A DNA stretch of 64,000 bases. It comes from Nocardioides marinus. Its GTDB lineage: Bacteria > Actinomycetota > Actinomycetes > Propionibacteriales > Nocardioidaceae. Under the pieces are notes generated by a model. That model saw nothing but the letters and a program-made list of their open reading frames with translations. It made no database searches and was not told the origin of the DNA. The position numbers were made by a program, and so were the translations under genes. Every line of letters begins with the position of its first letter. Position 1 is the first letter of the stretch. Where the stretch lies: the NCBI RefSeq assembly GCF_013408145.1, contig NZ_JACBZI010000001.1, forward strand, positions 1,054,001 through 1,118,000. Reading direction: 5' to 3'. Shown piece by piece: positions 59,461-64,000 of the stretch.

Positions 59461-60824
59461 GCGCCGGCGGGCGACGGCTGCCGCGTCTGGTGGTCGCGGC
59501 ACCCTCCACCGGCCAGGGCAAGACGACGATCGCCACGGGACTGATGGCTGCGCTGCGCCGGCGCGGGCACACGGTCTCGGCCCACAAGGTGGGCCCGGAC
59601 TACATCGACCCCGGCTACCACGCCCTGGCCACCGGGCGCCCCGGCCGCAACCTCGACCCGCACCTGGTCGGGGAGGAGCGCGTCGTCCCCCTGCTCCTGC
59701 ACGGTGCCCGCGGCGCCGACGTCGCCCTGGCGGAGGGCGTCATGGGTCTGTTCGACGGCCGCGTCGGAGGGGCCGGCTTCGCGTCCACCGCCCACGTCGC
59801 CGCGCTCACCAGGACGCCGGTGCTGCTGGTCGTCGACTGCGCCCGCGCCTCCAGATCGGTGGGTGCGGTGGTGCACGGGATGGCGACCTACGACCCCTCG
59901 GTGCACGTGGTCGGCGTCGTCCTCAACCAGGTCGGCTCCCCGCGCCACGCCGCGGAGGTGGAGTCCTCGGTGCGGCTGCCGGTGGTGGGGCGTTTGCCGC
60001 GGGAGGCCTCGGTGGCCACCCCGTCACGACACCTCGGCCTGGTGCCCGCCGTCGAACGCGGCATGTCGGCCGAGGCCTTGGACCCGCTGGTCGACCTCGT
60101 CGAGAGGCACGTCGACCTCGAGGCCGTGCTCGACCTGGCCGCCACCGCCCCCGACCTCGACGCCGAGCCGTGGAGTCCCCCGACCAGCCCGCCGGGGGAC
60201 GGGGCGCGACCGCTCGTCGCCGTCGCGGGCGGGCGCGCCTTCACCTTCCGCTACGCCGAGACCGAGGAGCTGCTGGATGCGGCCGGTTGCGACACGGTGG
60301 TCCTGGACCCGCTCCAGGACCGGTCGCTGCCCGCGGGCACGGCCGGCCTCTACCTCGGCGGCGGGTTCCCCGAGGTGCACGCCGCCGACCTCTCGCTCAA
60401 CCGCAGCCTCGTCGCGGAGGTCCGCGGGGCCGTCGCCGACGGGCTCCCCACGGTGGCGGAGTGCGCGGGTCTGCTCTACCTGTGCCGCAGCCTGGACCGG
60501 GTGCCGATGGTCGGGGCGGTCCCCGCCGACGCGGCGATGACCGAGCGGCTCACGCTGCGCTACCCCGAGGCCGTCGCCGCCTCGGACTCCCTGCTGACCC
60601 GCGCCGGGGAGCGGGTCACCGGTCACGAGTTCCACCGCACCCACGTCACGCCCGTTGCCGGGGACGGCAGCCGGCCGCGTGCGGGTCTGGGACCCGCCTG
60701 GCTGGTCGACGGCGCGCCGACCGGGTTCGCCGGGCCGACGCTGCACGCGTCGTACCTGCACACCCACTGGGCCGGCCACCCTCAGCTGGCCGCGCGCTTC
60801 GCCGCCGCGGTGCACCGTGGCTGA
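59457..60824 (+). CDS. cobB: (Hydrogeno)byrinate a,c-diamide synthase
   Basis: A 455-residue glutamine amidotransferase-type enzyme that amidates the a and c side chains. The ATP site is STGQGKTTIATGL, followed by KVGPDYIDPGYH. The C-terminal amidotransferase domain has Cys in AECAGLLYL and His/Glu near the end (SYLHTHWAGHP). GTG 59457 is chosen; GTG 59454 is adjacent. Its end overlaps the next gene by 8 bases. Confidence 0.96.
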   Translation: MSAGGRRLPRLVVAAPSTGQGKTTIATGLMAALRRRGHTVSAHKVGPDYIDPGYHALATGRPGRNLDPHLVGEERVVPLLLHGARGADVALAEGVMGLFDGRVGGAGFASTAHVAALTRTPVLLVVDCARASRSVGAVVHGMATYDPSVHVVGVVLNQVGSPRHAAEVESSVRLPVVGRLPREASVATPSRHLGLVPAVERGMSAEALDPLVDLVERHVDLEAVLDLAATAPDLDAEPWSPPTSPPGDGARPLVAVAGGRAFTFRYAETEELLDAAGCDTVVLDPLQDRSLPAGTAGLYLGGGFPEVHAADLSLNRSLVAEVRGAVADGLPTVAECAGLLYLCRSLDRVPMVGAVPADAAMTERLTLRYPEAVAASDSLLTRAGERVTGHEFHRTHVTPVAGDGSRPRAGLGPAWLVDGAPTGFAGPTLHASYLHTHWAGHPQLAARFAAAVHRG

Positions 60825-61914
60825 GCACCGGGCGGCCGGGCCCACCTCGGCGCAGCTCCTCCACCACGGTGACGCCGAGGTGCGCGGCTCCGGACTCCTC
60901 GACCTGGCGGTCAACGTCCACCCCCACGGTCCGCCGGCGTTCCTCCGGGAGGCGCTCGAGGCCTCGGTCGCCGACGTCGCGGCCTACCCCGATGCCGGCC
61001 CGGCCGAGCGTGCCCTGGCGACCCACCACGGCCGGTTTCCCGAGGAGGTGCTGGCAACGGCCGGGGCGACCGAGGCGTTCACCCTCCTGGCGCGCCTGCG
61101 CCCCTGGCGGTGCCCCGTCGTGGTCCACCCGCAGTTCACCGAGCCCCACGCCGCCCTGGTGCAGGCCGGGCACGAGGTGAGGACCGTGCTGCTGAGCCCG
61201 GGGGACACGCTCGGCTCGGCGTCGGTCCCGGAGGAGGCCGACCTGGTGGTGCTGGGCAACCCGACCAACCCCACCGGCACCCTGCACCCCCGGGCGGAGG
61301 TGGCCGCCCTGGTGCGCCCGGGCCGTCTCGTGGTGGTCGACGAGGCGTTCATGGACGCACTGCCCGGGGAGCCCGAGTCGTGGGTGGGTAGGCGCCACGA
61401 CGGCCTCGTGGTGGTCCGGAGCCTGACCAAGAGCTGGGCGGTGCCAGGAGTGCGTGCGGGCTACCTCGTGGGCGACCCGGTCACGGTCTCGGCCCTACGG
61501 GCGGTCCGCCCGCCGTGGACGTTCTCCGCGGCGGCGTCGGCGACCGTGCACGCGGTCACCTCCGCACGGGGGCTGCGCGAGCAGCGGCGGCGTGCGCGGG
61601 AGCTGCAGCAGTGGCGGGTCGACCTGCAGGACCTGTTGCTCTCGTGCGGTGTGCCGTTCGTGCCGTCGGTGGCGCCGTTCGTGCTGGCACGACCCGGCGT
61701 CGGTGCCCACGAGCACCTGCGCGAGCAGGGGATCGCGGTGCGCCGGTGCGACACCTTCCCCGGTCTCGGGCCGGAGTGGGTCCGGGTGGCCGCACGGCCC
61801 CGCGCCGTCCTGGCCCCCCTCGGCGACGTGCTGGCGGGCCTCAGTCCAGGGGGGTGCCCCGCAGCGAGCGCACCGCCACCAGGCCGTGACCCACGGCGGG
61901 CGCGGCGAGGATGA
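60817..61914 (+). CDS. cobC: CobC-like PLP-dependent aminotransferase/decarboxylase
   Basis: A 365-residue type I PLP enzyme of the CobC/Rv2231c class, possibly making aminopropanol phosphate from threonine phosphate. The substrate region has LDLAVNVHPHGPP, then LGNPTNPTGTLHP, and the PLP Lys in SLTKSWAVPGVRAGYL. The start is GTG 60817. The last 20 or so residues (Pro/Arg-rich) lie over the opposite-strand small gene and look dispensable. It is the last gene of the riboswitch-controlled operon. Confidence 0.87.
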   Translation: MAEHRAAGPTSAQLLHHGDAEVRGSGLLDLAVNVHPHGPPAFLREALEASVADVAAYPDAGPAERALATHHGRFPEEVLATAGATEAFTLLARLRPWRCPVVVHPQFTEPHAALVQAGHEVRTVLLSPGDTLGSASVPEEADLVVLGNPTNPTGTLHPRAEVAALVRPGRLVVVDEAFMDALPGEPESWVGRRHDGLVVVRSLTKSWAVPGVRAGYLVGDPVTVSALRAVRPPWTFSAAASATVHAVTSARGLREQRRRARELQQWRVDLQDLLLSCGVPFVPSVAPFVLARPGVGAHEHLREQGIAVRRCDTFPGLGPEWVRVAARPRAVLAPLGDVLAGLSPGGCPAASAPPPGRDPRRARRG

Positions 61915-62020
61915 GCGCGGCCTGCACGAGACCCGCGGCGGCGACGGAGGCGCCGTCGACCAGCGCCGGGGTGCGACGGCGGGACAGAGCGGTCGGGACG
62001 GGCTGACCGGTGGGGGTCAT
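61841..62020 (-). CDS. Small membrane protein, unknown
   Basis: A 59-residue protein with one hydrophobic segment (VAAAGLVQAALILAAPAVGHGLVAV) and a short basic N-terminus. GGAG lies about 8 bases before the ATG. It overlaps the end of the cobC-like gene by 74 bases, tail to tail. I do not recognise it. It might be a genuine small membrane protein or a chance frame; the clear ribosome site supports the former. Confidence 0.5.
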   Translation of the reverse strand: MTPTGQPVPTALSRRRTPALVDGASVAAAGLVQAALILAAPAVGHGLVAVRSLRGTPLD

Positions 62021-62121
62021 CGGGCTCTCCTCAGACGTGTGGTGGGGGGATGGCAGCACGGTTCCCGAGAGACCGCGGTCTCAGTCCATCCGATCGGGTG
62101 AGGGCGAGGCGACCTGAGCGG

Positions 62122-63681
62122 TCAGCGCTCGTAGACCTCGGCGGTCAGGGCGAACTGCTCGTCCTGGTCGCGCGGGATGCCGAAGCAGGACCAGTCCGGG
62201 GTGTCCTTGTCGCAGCGGAACCGGGTGGAGGCGTTGGCCAGGGTGAGCGAGACCGCCTCGACCTTCTCGACGGTGAACGGCACCGTCACCGTGGCCGAGC
62301 CGTCGGCGTCGAGCTCCACCTGCTCCGAGCGCCAGTCCCCGTCGACGGTGCGGACGACCAGCCAGGCGGTCGGGGTGGTCTTGGCGCGGGGGCCGTCCAC
62401 GCTCACCCGCAGGCGGTAGGGGGCACCGGCGAACCCCTCGGAGGTCAGCGTGGCGTCGGGGACGAAGACGTACGACGCCGAGGCCATGTGGTCGATGCCG
62501 ACCTCGTCGCTGCGGGCTGCCGAGCGGCGCCCGAAGGTCCACCTGGCCTCGGGGGCGGCGGCGGGCCAGTGCTGACCCTCGGGGTAGCTCTGCGAGGGGG
62601 TGAGGTTGCCGGCGGCGAAGGCCGCGAACCGCTTGGCGAAGCCACCCCGGCGGGACAGCACCTTCTCGACCGCCTTGGTGGAGTAGGTCGCGCCCCGGGC
62701 GGTGTTCCAGGTCCTGCGGACGATGCCGTCCCCGTAGCGGTCGGCCAGGTGCTCCCAGAAGGGCCAGTTGCCGTAGTGGGCGAAGCCCCCGCGCTCGAAG
62801 AGGTCCAGGGAGGTGTCGGGCTCACCGACCTGGCCGAAGGCGAGGTACTGCCGGTTGTCGTTGACCCCGTCGGCGAAGCGCTCCTCGACCCAGGTGGCCG
62901 TCGACTCCATGAACCAGCGGTCCTCGTAGTAGTCATAACCGAACTGGATCGCGTGGAAGAACTCGTGGGCGGCGGTGACGGCCAGGGTCTTGCCCGGCTT
63001 GCCGCCGTACTGGTCCTTGCTGAAGTCGTTGTCGAGCACGCAGTAGCCGCCCGCACGGCGGCGGTCCTTGCGCAGCACGAAGTCGGCCGAGCAGTAGCCG
63101 TAGAGCAGGTCGTCGCCCACGTCGGCGAGGTAGACGTCGAACTTGCCGTTGCCGCCGTTGCGCGAGCGCGGGAGCGAGCCGTCGCTGAGGGGCGCGTCGT
63201 AGCCGAGCCCGTCCACCTCGCGGGCCCAGACCTTCTTCATCACCGTCAGGGTCTTGTCGACCCACGCGCTGGTGGCGCGGTCGGCGGTGCTGGTGACGTA
63301 GTGGACGCAGAAGTGACCGCGGCAGCGCTTCTTCGAGCCGGTCGAGTAGCCGGTGCCCTCGGGGTCGGCGCGACCGTCGGTGGGGCGGGCGAGCAGGGCC
63401 TGCGCGGACGCCCGGTCCTCGGCGCCCAGCCGCGGCAGCGCGGCGCGCAGGTCACGCAGCACCAGCGTGGCCTCGCGGGAGGTATGGGCGCCGGGCCCGT
63501 CGGTGGAGCGGCGGGCGGCGGGGCCCTCACCGGTCGCGCCGGTGAGCAGCGCGCGGGCCTCGGCCAGCACCTGCTGGGCGGCCGTGGGCTGCTCCTCCGC
63601 GCTCGCGCCGGTCGTCACCGGGGGCGCCAAGGTGGCGACCAGCAGTGCCGTGGAGCAGGCGAGGGCGGCCAGCAGGCGCAT
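62122..63681 (-). CDS. Secreted HExxH metalloprotease, MXAN_6640-like
   Basis: A 519-residue exported protein. The signal peptide (MRLLAALACSTALLVATLAPPV) ends near TTGASA. The zinc motif HEFFH lies in AVTAAHEFFHAIQFGYDYYEDRWFMESTATWVEE; the Glu of ESTATW may be the third ligand, as in gluzincin-like enzymes. A Cys-rich region (CRGHFCVHYV, YCSADF, GGYCVLD) precedes it and a beta-rich domain follows. This pattern matches the MXAN_6640 group of putative metalloproteases. The substrate is unknown. No partner gene is evident. Confidence 0.87.
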   Translation of the reverse strand: MRLLAALACSTALLVATLAPPVTTGASAEEQPTAAQQVLAEARALLTGATGEGPAARRSTDGPGAHTSREATLVLRDLRAALPRLGAEDRASAQALLARPTDGRADPEGTGYSTGSKKRCRGHFCVHYVTSTADRATSAWVDKTLTVMKKVWAREVDGLGYDAPLSDGSLPRSRNGGNGKFDVYLADVGDDLLYGYCSADFVLRKDRRRAGGYCVLDNDFSKDQYGGKPGKTLAVTAAHEFFHAIQFGYDYYEDRWFMESTATWVEERFADGVNDNRQYLAFGQVGEPDTSLDLFERGGFAHYGNWPFWEHLADRYGDGIVRRTWNTARGATYSTKAVEKVLSRRGGFAKRFAAFAAGNLTPSQSYPEGQHWPAAAPEARWTFGRRSAARSDEVGIDHMASASYVFVPDATLTSEGFAGAPYRLRVSVDGPRAKTTPTAWLVVRTVDGDWRSEQVELDADGSATVTVPFTVEKVEAVSLTLANASTRFRCDKDTPDWSCFGIPRDQDEQFALTAEVYER

Positions 63682-63744
63682 GGGGGGACCTTCCGGGCGT
63701 GCCGAGGGGGTGAGGGGGGGAACACCCCCGACGGTACGTCAGAG

Positions 63745-64000
63745 TCAGCTCGCGCCGGAGATCTTCTCGATCAGGGCGGTGGTGGAGATCGCCGGCGTGC
63801 GCGGCAGGTAGACGACCTCGCACACGTCGCGGAACTCGTCGAAGCGGCCCGCCCAGTCATCGCCCATGACCAGCACGTCGGCGCCGTGCTCGAGGATGTA
63901 GTCGCGCTTCTGCTCCAGGCTCTCCTCGAGGAAGACCGCGTCCACGGGCTTCAGCGCGCCCACGATGGCCATCCGCTCGGCCTCGCTGAAGACCGGCTCG
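63745..64000 (-). CDS. Glycerol-3-phosphate cytidylyltransferase-like, cut by window edge
   Basis: The C-terminal part of a small nucleotidyltransferase of the TagD/GCT type. Visible are EPVFSEAERMAIVGALKPVD, then EQKRDYILEHGADVLVMGDDWAGRFDEF, where MGDDW is the family signature for CDP-glycerol or related synthesis in cell-wall polymers. The frame is open beyond 64000, so the HxGH N-terminal site is outside the window. The tail (TTALIEKISGAS) resembles the ISTTxLI motif of the family. Confidence 0.85.
   Translation of the reverse strand, partial: EPVFSEAERMAIVGALKPVDAVFLEESLEQKRDYILEHGADVLVMGDDWAGRFDEFRDVCEVVYLPRTPAISTTALIEKISGAS

Overview
The window reads as chromosome of a high-GC Gram-positive actinomycete, most likely a Nocardioidaceae-like soil organism. 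This is inferred from the strong G/C bias, abundant GTG starts with 4-base GTGA/ATGA gene overlaps, an actinobacterial-type LexA box, DUF3152/DUF6153/DUF222 families, and an aerobic (CobG/CobF/CobN) cobalamin pathway. No rRNA, CRISPR array, insertion sequence or intact tRNA was seen.

Region 1 (1-6947) is a copper-handling block, visibly richer in A/T than the rest. It carries a left-truncated P1B ATPase with an unusual CPD motif, two DUF305 proteins, an 18-cysteine Csp-type copper store, two DUF6153 membrane proteins, a DUF3152 protein and an Asp-box lipoprotein. It ends at a 3' tRNA fragment resembling initiator tRNA, followed at once by a strong terminator. I read this as the right end of an integrated genomic island whose intact tRNA and integrase lie left of the window.

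Region 2 (7-15 kb) is mixed core: a membrane protein, a divergent TetR/PEP-utilising enzyme pair, a divergent DoxX/MarR pair with twin operators, an alcohol dehydrogenase bracketed by a 38-base direct repeat and a DUF427 remnant, and a desaturase-reductase-ferredoxin fusion. Region 3 (15-20 kb) is a SulP transporter, a zinc/manganese ABC importer and a Fur-family (Zur-like) regulator. Region 4 (20-27.3 kb) is an arsenic cluster: an ArsR-ArsC fusion, an aquaporin, a second ArsC, an ArsR-ArsN-like fusion and two flavoproteins, with clear ArsR-type palindromes. A Kef-type antiporter with a UBP zinc finger lies inside it.

Region 5 (27-38 kb) holds a Tat-exported amidase, a DUF1295 reductase with a perfect match to the KstR consensus, a flavoprotein, a STAS protein, a DUF222/HNH gene under an SOS-box promoter, and a gluconate/idonate module (idnD, idnO, gntP, gntK, GntR).

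Region 6 (38-62 kb) is a nearly complete aerobic cobalamin locus with four cobalamin riboswitches: cobN-cobF-ferredoxin-2H phosphoesterase-cobQ-cobK; cobD; cobU; cbtB-cbtA-cobT-cobS; cobG-cobH-cobIJ-cobM; a NUDIX-CobL fusion; and a ChlI/D-type chelatase-bluB-cobO-cobB-cobC-like operon. The riboswitches would let B12 repress corrin synthesis, cobalt insertion and cobalt uptake together. The window ends with a small membrane protein, a secreted HExxH metalloprotease and the start of a cytidylyltransferase gene cut by the right edge.
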